A stretch of 64,000 nucleotides of DNA, taken from assembly GCF_949628265.1 (NCBI RefSeq), contig NC_088786.1, forward strand, positions 32,695,681-32,759,680, read 5' to 3'. This DNA comes from Cloeon dipterum. Lineage: Eukaryota; Arthropoda; Insecta; Ephemeroptera; Baetidae. The position numbers were made by a program, and so were the translations under genes. Under the pieces are notes generated by a model that searched no databases, was not told the DNA's origin, and was given only the letters and a program-made list of their open reading frames with translations. Positions 35,416 through 48,000 of this stretch are shown here, in pieces (the stretch's first letter is position 1; each line of letters starts with the position of its first letter).

Positions 35416-36278
35416 TTAAAATTCCTGTGTTGGATGGAAGCCTCTGTGCACAGCGGAATTTGCAACCAATTCGGTCACAGCCTCTTCCATCTTTTTCCCA
35501 GCATCTTTTTCGATGTTCATAAACTGTCCAAATATATATTTAACCTTGAGCGGATCGATAACTGTTAATAAATTAAGTTAATGTTAGCGCAGTATTTAAC
35601 TAAAAAGATTTCACCTTGAGCATCCTGTAAAATGTTTTCTGCTTGCTTGTCTCGAAACTCGACTAGAGTCATTCCTGTGCACTCCACATTTTTCTCCAGT
35701 TTGATTGCTTTTTCAGTAAGATCTTCCAATAATTTGTTCAAATCAGACTCTGGGTCTTCCAGGTCCAGGCTCTCTTTAATCTGGCACTCCAGTCTGAAAA
35801 TGCAGGAAATTATAGCTTATTGGTGTTTGACTGAAAACTCTGGACGTTATTACTTATCACGCACAGTCTCATTTCCCTTCACAGTCGCAATGGACATATT
35901 GCACAGCAAATCATCCACCATCCTGCAATGCAAGACCTCACAGTCATAATTCGGAAGGTTTATTACTCTTTCCTAAAATACCTATTGATTAGGTCAGTTG
36001 ACAATTTAACATCATATTTCTGAGTGGTGCTCGAAACTGAAAATACTTGTTCTGGGGCTTTTCCTGGCAGAGACCCCTTCCCATCAGCTGAAGTCTAAAT
36101 AACGCAATAATTAGTATAAATTTAAATCATTTTTTACACCAATAATATAACGAAATTTACCATGCTTTGCGTGTTGTCATCAGCCATATCTTCAGCCTTC
36201 TCACGATCAATAGTTTCTTCAGAAGCCAGATTATGATATTGGATGACAGTTTGAGTCTCAAGAAGTTTGTTTTCTTCT
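35416..36278 (-). CDS. Unrecognised small charged protein
   Basis: Five exons (minus): 36278-36163, 36094-35982, 35922-35854, 35793-35615 and 35561-35416, all with GT-AG borders and agreeing phases. If translation starts at the ATG inside the first listed exon (36189, MADDNTQSM) the product is 177 aa. That exon is also open upstream of the ATG (QTVIQYHNLASEETIDREKA), so a further 5' coding exon is possible. The chain is hydrophilic, with helical segments such as KLSTDLINRMVDDLLCNMS, DLNKLLEDLTEKAIKLEKN and VEFRDKQAENILQDA, and ends GFHPTQEF. No signal peptide, membrane segment or zinc motif is visible. I cannot name the family. Its 5' end faces zw10 about 0.9 kb away. Confidence 0.72.
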
Positions 36279-36331
36279 GCCAGAAAAATTAATATGTTAG
36301 TAAAATAATAATATAAAGCACAATTTTTCAA

Positions 36332-37221
36332 GAAAATGCATTACAAAATGGATTAAATGATTCCGAAAAGGTCTCTGTTGGTACCTGTCAACCACCTGTT
36401 ACTTCACTAATCGTGTGCTATTTGTAGATATTACTATTTCTGAAGATGAACACGATCGAAGAAGTTTTATCCATTTGTCACATTTTTATACCCTCCAAAC
36501 CGTTTTCTTGCCGTGGCTGTCTAATTATGAACAATTAAATTGCTAAATTTTTCAGCCTTATGTATTGAAACCAGATTAGAGCCGACACTTCTTGATTTTT
36601 AAAGTAAAACTTTCGTTCTTGATTATCTTTGTTGTGATTTTGGCTTTGCTCTTTGCATCTGCATGCAGCTCAAGTGCTGAGTGGGCGTGGTCGCTGTCTC
36701 AAAGGGGGCTTGGCCGTGGCAACGAGATTGTTAAAATCGGTTTTTGCGAAGTTATTTGTCAACAACAACTGGAACTGAGGCCAAGTTGGAAGTCTCAAGT
36801 CGCGACCGCGGCAAAATCAACAGAAAACATCTGATCAGGGAGTGCTAACAACGCGCTAACTTCTCTTGCCACACGGGCAACGAGCATAGAACGAATCCTG
36901 TGACCTTCCATGAACTTTGACTCGTCTTAAGCCTGTTATGTTATGTAAGATACATTTATTTGCAACTCAAAGATCTTATCATAATTTCTGACCGCCTGTT
37001 TGTGTATGTATTTCCAGCATCTTCCCACACGTCAGAAGTTACGACTTTCGCTTGCCAAACTCTAGAACAAAGTTCTCCTAGGTATCTACGCATGAAATAT
37101 TATTTTTACAAGTGAAGTTTGACAGTATTTTTTATCTCTGATTATGTACAGGTGTATTTTTGATCTCCTTATTGAGCCATCATCTAATTTTTGAAGCATC
37201 CACAAAAAACAGACCAGTGCC
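36332..37221. other. Divergent intergenic region between the unrecognised gene and zw10
   Basis: Probably carries both promoters and non-coding first exons. A short frame at 36592-36834 has no family signal. No repeats were recognised. Confidence 0.5.
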
Positions 37222-39970
37222 ATGTCGATCGTTGCTGAAATTTTATCTTCAAGAGGTATAGAGATTTAATTTTTAGCCAATACTTTATTATAATTTATCT
37301 GATGGCGTTTTCAATCATCAGGAAAATTAGAGTTTGATGATGTCAGTGCTAAGCTGTTGGCTGTGCAAGATGCGGTGGACGCTTCCGTGGAGCAAGCCAA
37401 GTCGTTTTTGTCCAGCAAGCAAAAGCAGTTCCGCCTCCAGCAGGAAAAAAACAGTCGAACTCTGCTTGATCTTCAAAAATTGTCCAAAACTATGGAAAGC
37501 TTGAAGGTTCGAATCGAGACCCAGACCAAGGCTGACATTCAGAACACTAGCAGAGAGCTGAAAACGTTGTCAGATGGGCTGAGGAAGGCCAGTTTCAAGG
37601 CAAACTGCATGGTAGAGCTGCAGGAGCTGGAGCAGAGTCTGAAGAATGTGCAGCATCTGTCAAAGTCGCAATCGTTCTACTCAGCTGCTGAAATCAGCAT
37701 GAAGATGTTGCAAGTGGCCAAGGTGCAGAAAGAGATTGAACCAGAGGTGATGAAGGCTGTGAAGACCGAGGCCATCATCGCGCACCAGCAGCTACTCCAT
37801 GAACTGGACAGCGTCTGGAAAGAGTCACTGGTCTGCCAGCATGACGAGGACGGCCTGATTCTGGTCAAGGTGGTGCCGCAGCCTCTGCCTGAGTTGGTCT
37901 CCGCCTTGCAACTCACCGGCAACCTCTACAATTTGCAAACTTTCGCCAACAGGCTGATCGACTTGCCTATCAGTGCTGCCATGAAGAAGACGATTAATTA
38001 TGAAGTCGAACAAGGGCAGGTACAAAAGCAGCATTGATTTATGGTTTTTAATTAAACCCTTCCCAAAAGCATATAAAATTCCCTGTCTGACCATAATTCA
38101 TACCAATTAATTTTACTAAAATAAAGTTCTTAATAAAATAATAGGAAATTTTTGATCAGAAATCAGCAATAATTGATACAAAATTTTTACTCCTCGTGCA
38201 GGTGACTATGACAGTCGAAAACGACAACCTGCCAGCCGTGGTTGACGTGTTAGATCGCCTAGCCATGATTTTTGAAGTGCTCAATGTTCCCATTAACAAA
38301 GAAGAGGAATCTCTGCTCAAACCCCTGGGCGCCGAAATCAGCGATCAATTTTGCAGCATGTTCATAGAGGAGGTTCTCCGTAAATCTGTTCCTGCCACCG
38401 CTGAAGAGAGGACCAACTTTGTGCTGCACGTTAGTCAAAAAATCGAGGACATGCACAGTTTCCTGCTGTCGGCTGGTGCGAGCGTCTTGTTTGATTTTAT
38501 TTATGATATTCTAACTGTTGGTTTGCAGGCTTCCTTAACGAGAGTCAAAAGGCCATTATGGATTACGTGCAGAACATCGATTTGCATTTCATTAATAAAT
38601 CGTGCGAGCGGTACTTGAATAAGACAAGAGAGATTATCTACAAAGATTTGCACAATACCTTTGAGTTAGCTGTTGAGGTTTGTAATAACTCATGAAACTT
38701 TTTTATGTTCTGAAAATTTCTATTGAACCAAATTAAAGAAACGTTTTGTATTTTCAATTTTTTTTTAACTTAAACAGGAGAGCAAAGCGCCTGAGGTAGT
38801 TGATGAGGACCAATCGTTTAGTAGTTTGAGCAGTAACACCACAAAATTCCCTAAATGTGCTATCAGCATGTCGGCAAGGGAGTTGCTGGAGCTGGTGCAA
38901 GAGATTCTCAACGAATCCTCTGCCAGCAGCGGAATGAAAGCTGAGCGTCTTTACCTCACAGCTAGAAACGCGCTGGAAATGTACTGCAATCTGGCGCCCA
39001 TCCACCACAAGAAATACCTCGACAGCCTTCCTCAGCAAGCAGGTAAATTGGAAATCTTGTTAAAAGTATATTTTTAAGTAAAAAATTTACTCAATGAGAA
39101 AATAGAATTGGGAAACCAAATGCTGATTTAAGTCAATTCTTGTGGTTTACAGCCATTTTTCACAACAACTGCATGTACCTGGCGCACCAGCTGATTTTAC
39201 TGGGTCCGCACTTCAGCACCATTCTCTCTCGAACGTTGCAACTCCAATCCATCACCTTCTTCGACATCGTCGTCAAACTGCGTAAGACGGCATGCCAGGT
39301 GTTCCTCGCACAGATGCAGGCGCAGAAGAAGCAGCTGGTGGAGCTGTTGCGAGAGTCAGAGATCACGCAAATCGGCGAAAGCGACAATCTACCCGTGAAG
39401 ACCGAGAAGTGCGTCCGACAGTGCCTGCGGCAAATGGAGGTGCTCCAACACGTCTGCCAGCCTGTGCTGCCGGAAGAGATCTACAACAAGGCTGTCGGAG
39501 CACTGATCAATAGTCTTGTCGAGGAGATGATCGTTCGCGTTTGTTCGGTTGAGGATATTCCAGCCAACGCCGCCTCGGACCTTGTCATGGTCTGCAGTCT
39601 CGTCATTGACAAAGCCCCTCGAATGCTCACTGTGAGTTAAACTGTGCTCCTTAATTTGCAGTACTGCAAAAGTAGCTAAAATACCATTTAATTATGAATA
39701 AAAATTTTAAAAAAACTTAAAAATCAATTTCCTTTTTTTTTTGTTTTGTTTCAGGACTGTAACAAAATCCACCAATATGTGAAACGATGGAGAGCTTTCG
39801 AAGAGTTGTTGCATGTGCTGGGAGGGAATCTGGCGACGATCGAGGCGCGGTGGGCGCACAAAAACGGGCCGCTGGCGCAGGAGTTTTCGGCAGGACAAGT
39901 CAAGCAGCTCATTAAGGCACTATTCCAGAACACAGCTAGGCGAGCGGCAGTGCTAGCCAACATTGAGTGA
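37222..39970 (+). CDS. zw10: Centromere/kinetochore protein ZW10
   Basis: Seven exons: 37222-37255, 37322-38019, 38202-38475, 38529-38677, 38778-39042, 39153-39631 and 39755-39970, 2115 nt, 704 aa. The length is a little below the usual 720-780. The N-terminal third is coiled coil (SKTMESLKVRIETQTKADIQ), as in the Dsl1/RINT1-binding and dimerisation part. The C-terminal half has the conserved FHNNCMYLAHQLILLGPHF, FLAQMQAQKKQLVELLRE and the terminal GPLAQEFSAGQVKQLIKALF, NTARRAAVLANIE, all close to vertebrate ZW10. Family role: with Rod and Zwilch it forms the RZZ complex that recruits dynein and checkpoint proteins to kinetochores; with RINT1 and NAG it tethers Golgi-to-ER vesicles. The 34-nt first exon (MSIVAEILSSRG) was found by phase and the conserved N-terminal pattern. 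Confidence 0.95.
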
Positions 39971-40561
39971 TGAGTTTTTGTGAGTGGGCCAGGTAATCAT
40001 CACACTATTTGTTCTAAAATCATTTTGGATATCTAAGTACAAAATGATGGTGCGGATTTGGTGTCTCTGGAACTGAAATGCAAGGAGGATTTAAATTTGT
40101 TATCATGCATTTTCACACTGCAAAATATTTTGTAAAAAAACATTCTTAAAAATAAATCTGCCTCAGGAAAAAACTGGGATCTATCTGCATACAACGATTT
40201 GTGTTTTTCATTTTGCTCTCTAAAAAGATTTATTTAAATTAATTGAAGACATTACCTTGGTTATTTTGACAAATAATATTTCTTATTAATTAAATCTTAG
40301 TACAAATTTACTCCTCTGTTAGGGTAGTAGAAGTTTGAATTTTTTGAAATGCGCGCTTCTTTGATATAAAAACCGGTTTTGCTACGGCCCAGCTTTTCTC
40401 ATTGGCTCTTATTGAGCTGTCAAGATCATATGGTTCGCGACAATACAAACGACAAGGAGCAAAAATAATTAGTAGTCTCTGCTTTTGAGAGATCTAGAGA
40501 TTTTTCCACTGACTGAATAGAGCTTGAGATTTTGTGTTATTGAAAAGTTAGCCAGGTAAAG
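39971..40561. other. Intergenic region between zw10 and BLOC-1 subunit 3
   Basis: Same-strand neighbours separated by 591 bp. Holds the zw10 3' UTR and the promoter of the next gene. No coding sequence or repeat seen. Confidence 0.5.
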
Positions 40562-41424
40562 ATGACTTCAACTTTTGGTGAAGCCCCTGAGACGGAAAGT
40601 GAAGAAGAAATTGACACGGAAAACCCACAAAGTGATAAGGTCTGCTCTCATATATTCGGTATAATATTTTGACAGTTTTAATTCAAGCAACACACTCTAG
40701 GTTAAGACTAAGAAGAAAAAAATGCATGAGTTAGTGATGCCGGTGACAGCGAGTCCATCCTCAGGTCGGATCGTGGCTGGCGAGGCCCCTGAGTCGGACG
40801 ACGAAATTGAGGAGGTGGCTAGTATCTCCAGTGCAGCCAGTGTCTCCTCTTTGGCTTCGGCAACAAGTTTATCCAATCTTCAGCAGCAGGTCACTGACGG
40901 AAAGAAGCAGAAGGAAGAGGTCAAATACAAAAGCTTGCTTCACAAGAAACTCAGTAAGGAAATTAAAACTGTCGTATTTTCTAGCTCATTTTGAAAATTT
41001 TTTTTACCGCTCTCATCCCTATTAAATTTTATCGATGAAGCATAAATCCCATAAATGAAAATTTCTCATTTAGTGATGTATAATCATTTGCAAAATTTAA
41101 TTGCATAACAATACCATTTATAAATAAATCAAAAATAAAATGTCCTCTCTAATAAGTGTAAAATTTGGTGATTTCTTTCCAGGAGCGAAAAATTCTCAAA
41201 TGTGGCGTGGAATCAACGACCTTGCCCATCTCAACATCAACCAGGCAGCGCGAGACCTAAACTTTGCGGACCAGCAGCTGCTGAAGTCGCAAGGCGTTTT
41301 GCAGGACACGTCGGCGCAGCTTAGGATCCTCGGCTCGAACCTGACACAGCTGAACGAGCTTCTAAACCTCATCACGGCCTCGCCCTTTCTGCCCAACGTG
41401 CAAATTCCTGAGCAGAACGAGTAG
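40562..41424 (+). CDS. Blos3: BLOC-1 subunit 3 (BLOS3)
   Basis: Three exons: 40562-40639, 40701-40953 and 41183-41424, 573 nt, 190 aa. The N-terminus is acidic and carries two related motifs, GEAPETESEEE (near residue 6) and GEAPESDDEIEE (after RIVA). A Ser-rich stretch (SISSAASVSSLASATSLSN) precedes the C-terminal helical domain (LLHKKL, NINQAARDLNFADQQLLKS, LRILGSNLTQLNELL, ending SPFLPNVQIP). The paired GEAxE(T/S)(D/E) motifs and the order of parts match BLOC1S3; overall identity is low, as usual for BLOC-1 subunits. Family role: small coiled-coil subunit of BLOC-1, which sorts cargo to lysosome-related organelles such as eye pigment granules. No transmembrane segment. Confidence 0.8.
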
Positions 41425-42224
41425 AGCGCTCTCTAGTCAATGAGATGGGATCATACTCATATTGTTTAATCTAATGCGGTTAATACGTTTGAATTATTCA
41501 TTCCGAATTGGCTGATAAATGTTTTTGGAACTGAAGCAACGGACCTATGTGCATTTTTACATTGCATATTTTTGCTACATATATGCGTATTATTTCTTTG
41601 ATATTTTAAGGAGATGTTATAGCTACATTGATGTGTTATTTTTTGCGATTAATAAAAGCCCTGCGTTGATTGGCTACTAAATTTGTCAATTTTAATTACA
41701 TGAACGCCCAGAGGATTTTTACTTTTTATTTGACTGTTCAAATTGATTTTATGGTGGATTGAAATTCTAGAGATTTAGAGTATATTACTACAACGGTCAA
41801 TTTTTATTCCAAAAGGTATTGGAAATAAGGTTCTTGTAGCAGGATCAAAATTAATATAATTTTAGTGATTTCTATTTAAAATAATGGAAAAAAGAAAATA
41901 AGTGTTTTTTAAATTCATTAAAAATTGATTTTTTTTAAAAAATTAGCTTCCCAAAAGGCGTCAGACTGCTGCGCCCAGCATTATTTTTACGCTTTAAACT
42001 GATTATGAGTGAGATCATATGTACCGATACCCCCACCACTGCTGGCGCTGGCTGACAGCTGCTGACCGCAGCTGACAGTGATATCAAAACAAACTCACGT
42101 TTGCACTCTCGTTTGCACCAAGACAAGAAGGACTATAAGAGTTTACTTGTAAAATAGAGTTTCACACGTTCACGTCTCCAATGTTTTTGGTTTCTCTACG
42201 AAATATCATTATTTTTTGATCAGA
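41425..42224. other. Intergenic region between BLOS3 and SBP2
   Basis: 800 bp, AT-rich except for a short G/C patch near 42030-42120 (CTGGCTGACAGCTGCTGACC) that probably belongs to the SBP2 promoter. No gene seen. Confidence 0.5.
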
Positions 42225-44102
42225 ATGGTTAGTCAGGTGTTTGATTTTAAGCAAATTTCACCATCTCTTAATAATTATGTAATTTCTGCAGCAGCCGCCG
42301 GGAGAGAGCACTTCTTCCTCTAAAGAGTGGCCCGCTTTGGGACAACCAAAGAAGAGGAAGGGTCACACGCCCAAGGCAACCTCGTTTGCTGCAGCCTTGA
42401 AGGCCAAGGAGCTTGAAGAAGGTGGAGGACAGCAGACTGTCACCGATGTCCAAACCTCGGAAAGAGCCCCAGCCATATCCTGGGAAGAAAGAAAGGCCGC
42501 GGTGCGTGCAGCGAAGCTTGCGAACAAGGAGGAAAGACGTCTTAGACGCGAGGAAAACGTCAGGAGACAGTTACAGGCACCGACAGGGTATGATAGTTAC
42601 TCAAAATTTAGACTATGACTTTTTAAAATTGATAATTTTTAAAAGATACCGAGTGCAGATGATTTCAAGTGTTCCCGGCGTGAACCCGACTGTGTTAGGA
42701 AAAGGGGGAAAAGGCACCACTTTCCAAAACGCTGAATTGTCGTTTCCAGAGCTAGGAGCTAGAAATGTAGCGAAAAGAATTCAGGAACCCATTAATGTCA
42801 GTCACACCGGTCCACCAGAAACCGTTAAGCCGGAAAGTGCAACTCCGTCAAGAAAGAAAAAGCCGGATAAACATTTGGTTGTGACTTTGGAGCATCTCAT
42901 TAAAAGCAGACCAAAGAAAATAGTGGCGGTCAAGAAGAGGAAGATCAAGCTCAAGACTGTCTTCCAAGAACAGCTGTCAGGGAATCCACTGGACAGTTCC
43001 AAGCCAGTGAGACACAGAGGCAAAGTCAGAGAGGTACCCAGGGCAAAGCGGAAGTCGTCTCTCAAAAACGCTATTTTAGCCTACAGGTTAACCCCTTTTT
43101 TATATTCATATAACTCTCGTTGACTTTATTTTTACAGGAAATTAAAACAGCTTCAACGAGAAGGAACTGAAAAGTTGCAATCAAAAGAAAAATTTGCTGA
43201 CGCAGAGAGTGAGGATCCAGCCTTGGACACAATTAGCGAAGTTCAAATTGAATCTGCTCCTGTCTGTGAGCCAGATTTTTGTCAGCCAATATCATTCAAA
43301 GATATCTTCCACTCCAGAAAGTTTAGAGAGTATATATAAATAATCATAGTTACAACCGTGAATTAATCTTGCTTGTCTTAACATTTGACAGTTACTGTGA
43401 TAATATGTTGGGGAAGGATTTGGAGGACAGCGTTGAGACACTTTTGAAAGCTCTTGCGCAGATGCAGGACAAGTCGTATCAGAAGGACCCACAAAAATAC
43501 AAAAAGAGGATTTTGTCTGGGCTACATGAGACCAAAAAGGCCATCAGTATCAGAAAGGCGAAATTAGTCATTATTGCTCCAGACCTGGAAAAATGTCCTC
43601 AGCCAGGTTAGCCATAATTCATTCGTGCGAGTAAAAAAAATTCACCGTTAAATTTGCAGGCGGATTGGACTCGAAAATTGCAGAAATAATTTCGCTGGCT
43701 AAGGAGACCTCGACGCCCTACCTGTTTTCTATTGGGAGGAGGAAACTGGGGAAGATTTTATATAAAAAAGTTCCAGTTAGTTGCGCAGCTATAACAAATC
43801 CCGAGGGGGCAGAGGTAAGAGCCAATTAATTAATTATATGATTGCGATTCACTACTGACCAAACTTAGGAATTGCTGAAAACGGCTCTCGCGTTGATGCA
43901 CATCAAGAAATCAGAGTATGCAGCAGCCAATGTGCAGGAGCCGTTGTTGAACAATCTCAACTGCGAGGAAAAACAGTCAGACGTAAATAGACTTGTTGTT
44001 TCTTCTCTTCTCAACGCCCTGGAACAATCGCTGCAAGCACCAAAGACGTCCGAGTTCCTGCGTGTCATCGACGCTATTCACGCGAATGAAGAGAGTGATT
44101 GA
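42225..44102 (+). CDS. SBP2: SECIS-binding protein 2
   Basis: Seven exons: 42225-42236, 42292-42587, 42646-43086, 43138-43329, 43392-43606, 43660-43814 and 43869-44102, 1545 nt, 514 aa. The 12-nt first exon encodes MVSQ. The middle holds the SECIS-interaction region, GNPLDSSKPVRHRGKVREVP followed by RAKRKSSLKNAIL, nearly identical to vertebrate SBP2. After KFRDYCDNML comes the L7Ae RNA-binding domain (YQKDPQKYKKRILSGL, KLVIIAPDLEK, GGLDSKIAEII, SIGRRKLGKILYKKVPVS). Family role: binds the SECIS stem-loop in selenoprotein mRNA 3' UTRs and recruits the Sec-specific elongation factor so that UGA is read as selenocysteine. The N-terminus is much shorter than in vertebrates, as in other insects. 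All key regions look intact. The frame 42413-43123 mixes exons and intron and is not the real frame before 42646. Confidence 0.95.
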
Positions 44103-45020
44103 ATGAAAGTCTGTTGGTCTTAAGAATGGCAATAGTATATTTAATTTTTCCGACAGTAATGGCCATAAGACGTATTCACATTAATCTTGATGATTTTGTT
44201 GATGTACAAAAATTGAGGTGTCCGTATAAATTCAGATGCAACCGGATGGCTGGCAGAAAAAAGCCAATTTGAATGATCACGCAAGCATTCATCGGTCCCG
44301 ACTGGTGCGGACCAGACTGCTTGAATTTGTGGCAGTGGTTATTTCCCTAAAAGCGACACTTAAATCTCATGCCGAATTTCAAAATAAAAATCTTCTCACA
44401 TCGACCAAGCAGTATTTACAAACGAAAGTGATGAAATAAGGAATATACCATACAAGTGGAGGAATGTTTATAATTACAAAATTCCATGTCGAGCATTCTG
44501 TGGGGAATCACAGTCAATCAAATGTATATCGTATGCAAATGCCTGTTTGTTACTATAAATCAATAGCATATCGACCGAGATTTCATTAAAGTGCGTTGGA
44601 TGAATCCCAGTTGGCAGTTTAGTATCAGTGATTACCCGTTTTAATCAATTTTCGCTTCAATCTACACAGAGGTCCTTTAAATAGCCTTAAAACGTGCGCA
44701 CGTCGCGCAGCTCATTCCAAACTGTTTGTCACTGAAACAGTTATAGGCATTAAAAATATCAAACCAGGGCAAGATTCCGAGTAAGTTCGTATCTTCCTTG
44801 CGGACAAAATATTTTTTAATAATTATATCAAGTCCCTGGTTTTCTCACTGTTGCAGAAAGCAATAAAACATAAAAATAAAAACTGAAAATTAAAAAGACA
44901 GCTAGGAGGGGTCCCAGCAATAATAGTAGGAACACTCGGCACTAAAATGCCGATTCGTAGCAATATAAACTTGGTAAAACTTTCAAGTAAATGACATAGC
45001 GTTGAAAACTTTTCCCTTGA
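44103..45020. other. Convergent 3' flanks of SBP2 and the PWWP2 gene
   Basis: No gene recognised. A 67-residue frame at 44236-44439 lacks any family feature and probably lies in the SBP2 3' UTR. Confidence 0.5.
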
Positions 45021-48000
45021 TTAAGACAGAACGTTGACTTCCCTGGGCGAGCTGGTCACCGGGAGAATCTGAGAGGGCGAGGCGCTTGGAACAGGCAGCG
45101 CGGCCAGTTGCTCCGCTTCATTGGTTGCTTGGCGGATCGCCTCTTTGTACGGGCCGCGCTTCTTTTTGTTGTAGCGAACCTAAAATATTCCAGATGCAAA
45201 ATATTAAAGTAGATAAAAGATGGAATGTTGCAACAAATTGCTTGAGAAAATAAGTTATCATTTACGTTTTCTTTAGGAAAATCAAGTTTAGTGTCTTTAA
45301 TTTGACAACAGAATAGACTTCAATAATTGTTGCTGGTAGTGAATTTTACTAACAACTACAAACAATTGATACCTTAAACGATTCAATGAAAGGGTTGAGT
45401 TGATCACATGGCATCTTTGAAGAAGTGTGCGAGCCGTACCAAGAGACGTGCGCGTGCGAAGACAGGCACACACCATCCTCCTTCCTTGATATAGAAATAC
45501 TAATCACCTAAACAACATGAAAAGGCAGCGAAATTAGCAAATAAATATTATTTAATTCCCGCAGAGGTGCAACTAATAATTAAACAGTTGGATGTTTGGT
45601 GGGAATATAACAAGAATTAATACAGACTAAACAATTAATTTAGAGCGTCCTTGCTTCTTAAAATTTGTAGATGGATGAGCGCCGATCCATAAAAATAAAT
45701 TTAATTCACAAATTGCGAAAACCCTTATGTTTGAAGCCGCCATCAGATGGCAAACCGAAAACTTGCGAATGGAAGGCATTTCCCTTGCGAATTAGGACTC
45801 AATCCTGCTTCTGTGCATTCAGCCAGAAACGAAAATCGGCGTGAATAACGTGAAAAACGATATTTTATAACACAAAAATCTTTCCCGACGTTTTTGTGGC
45901 GATTGACTGTACTGATGTTTGTTTTCAGCACGTCAAAAGTAATCATTTAAAGGACTGAATTAACAGCAGCAGGATAAAGTCCTAAATCGCAATGGTGTGT
46001 ATTAAAATCGCATGTACACGGTGGCGCCATTTGTTGGAAAATATTACGATTCAACGTTTGACATTTTAACGATTACTGCAATTTAGAAAAATTTACTGAT
46101 CACATTTTTATAATGGGATTTGAATAAATTTTTACATTTCTCCACAACTGAATGAAAACTTACAATACAAAGCTTTTGTTAGCTCCATCAGCTAATTCAC
46201 TTGGGAATTTATAGCATTGTTACCAATTACACGCTGAATTGTTTAAATCCAAACTTTTCAAATGGATATCGTAGATTACATCAAGGAAACGTCGTAATAG
46301 AATCCGATCCATTAATTTTATGGTCAAAATTAAGCATTTTCCTAGAATGCGAAAAAACTGTTAACTGTCAATATTTTAAAGTAATTTTAAATGCGTGAAA
46401 ATTAAAAATAGAAAAAAATCATATTGGCGAATTTAATAAAAATTGGCTTTACAATGGCCACAAGTAATGGAAGGATAAAATTTTTTAACATATCTATTTT
46501 TCCCTTCTAGAAATTTTACATGATGTTAAGAGTAATTTTCCCCCCTTGAAAATAGGTCAAATAAGAAAGGATGGATTTTGTGCGTAATTAAAGAGGGAAT
46601 TATTATCACAGGGAGATAAGAGTTGTGGGGTTGTCTTTCGTTACTCGTTTTCTCTTTTCGTTTGCGCTCAGGGATGAGTGCGGGCAATCGTTTTTTTTTA
46701 ATGATCGGTTATTCAAAGTTCTCTGCAGCTAATACTGTGGTATGAAATTTTATTTGGAAGTTAGGTACTGCTGATGAGGCCTGCAGGGCTGAAACAGCTG
46801 CTGTAAAAAGCAAGAGCGTGTGGCATTCATTATATTTCTTTACAATTTTCTCTATCTCAAAGCCTTCTATTCCTTACTGTTCATTTGTGAGAGTAGCCAT
46901 CGTAAAACCAATTTTTTATTATTATTATTTTGATACTTCTCATTGGGTGCACTATCGACTGAACAGTTTAGAAGAGACAAGTGGACTGACCTTGCCCGGC
47001 CACCATGGGAAGCCGTGAATTTTTCCCCAGACGACGTCGCCGACGTTCATCCTCCTGCCCTCGGCCGTGACGCACGACTGGACGGAGAGGGTGACCATCT
47101 GCTCAGGCTCGTGCGACTCTGGCGCCGGCGGCTCGGCTGCCAGGTCAGTCTCGGGGAAGTTGGGAACGTCTTCGCTGCCGTCTGGACTGGGCGAGGTGCT
47201 GCTCGAGGGTGTTGGGTCATCCTGGTCGCGCCGCATGTACGCGGTCGCGTTCAGTCTTTTCAGGCTGATGGAGAGGCGCTGCTTCAGACATTGCTCCTTG
47301 ATCTCCTCGTCCGTCTGGGACACATTCCACTGTTCGTCGTCGTGCTCGTCTCTGTGCCGGCTCTTCTTGTGCTTCTTCAGGTGCTTGTGCTTGTGCCTCC
47401 GACCCTGAGTAAAGCAATCAGCCTCTTAAGTTTTCAAACAAAATCTGCAAATGGTAAAACCTGCATGCAAAGCGTAAGCCAATGGTCCAAAAAGTGCAGT
47501 TTGTTTTCCTCACCTTACCTATTTTTCCGGTCTCTGAGGAAGCAAAGTGCAAGGGTGCTGATGCAGTAGGCACGTGAAGCGATTGATAAATAATTATGGT
47601 TACCATTCCCGTAAGAGTCCAAACAAGAGAATTGGCTGTTTTCTCCGTTAAAAAGTGTTTGCATTTTTAGGAGCATTCTCAATCCTCTACCACAAACAGT
47701 ACGTCCCAAATCACACCCAGCGAACTGATCAGAAACGACACACAATCCAAGCAGGAGCAAAGCGACACTCAACAGATAAAAAATTAAGCAATGATAAATG
47801 AGGCGAAATAAAAATCAAATTAGTAAGGTGGCGGTGAAAGGGGCTTTTATATTCATCTTTCAAGATACAAGATAACATCTCTGATATTTAATATAATTAT
47901 GCAATATTTCAAGTTTAGGCTTTTTGATTATTTGGAATTGTATTCCCATTAATACTTGAATCACTTTAACAGATGATTTTCATATCAAAATAATATGTGC

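Noticed and set aside
36434-36474. ATGGATAAAACTTCTTCG as a first coding exon of the unrecognised gene
   Set aside because: No GT donor in the right phase follows the frame before its stop; not enough to call.
42413-42645. 5' part of a 236-residue open frame overlapping SBP2
   Set aside because: This part is in a different frame from the true exon 2 and runs through the intron; only from 42646 onward does it match SBP2.
46943-47569. 208-residue plus-strand frame over the PWWP exon
   Set aside because: Antisense shadow of the GC-rich PWWP2 exon 47404-46991.
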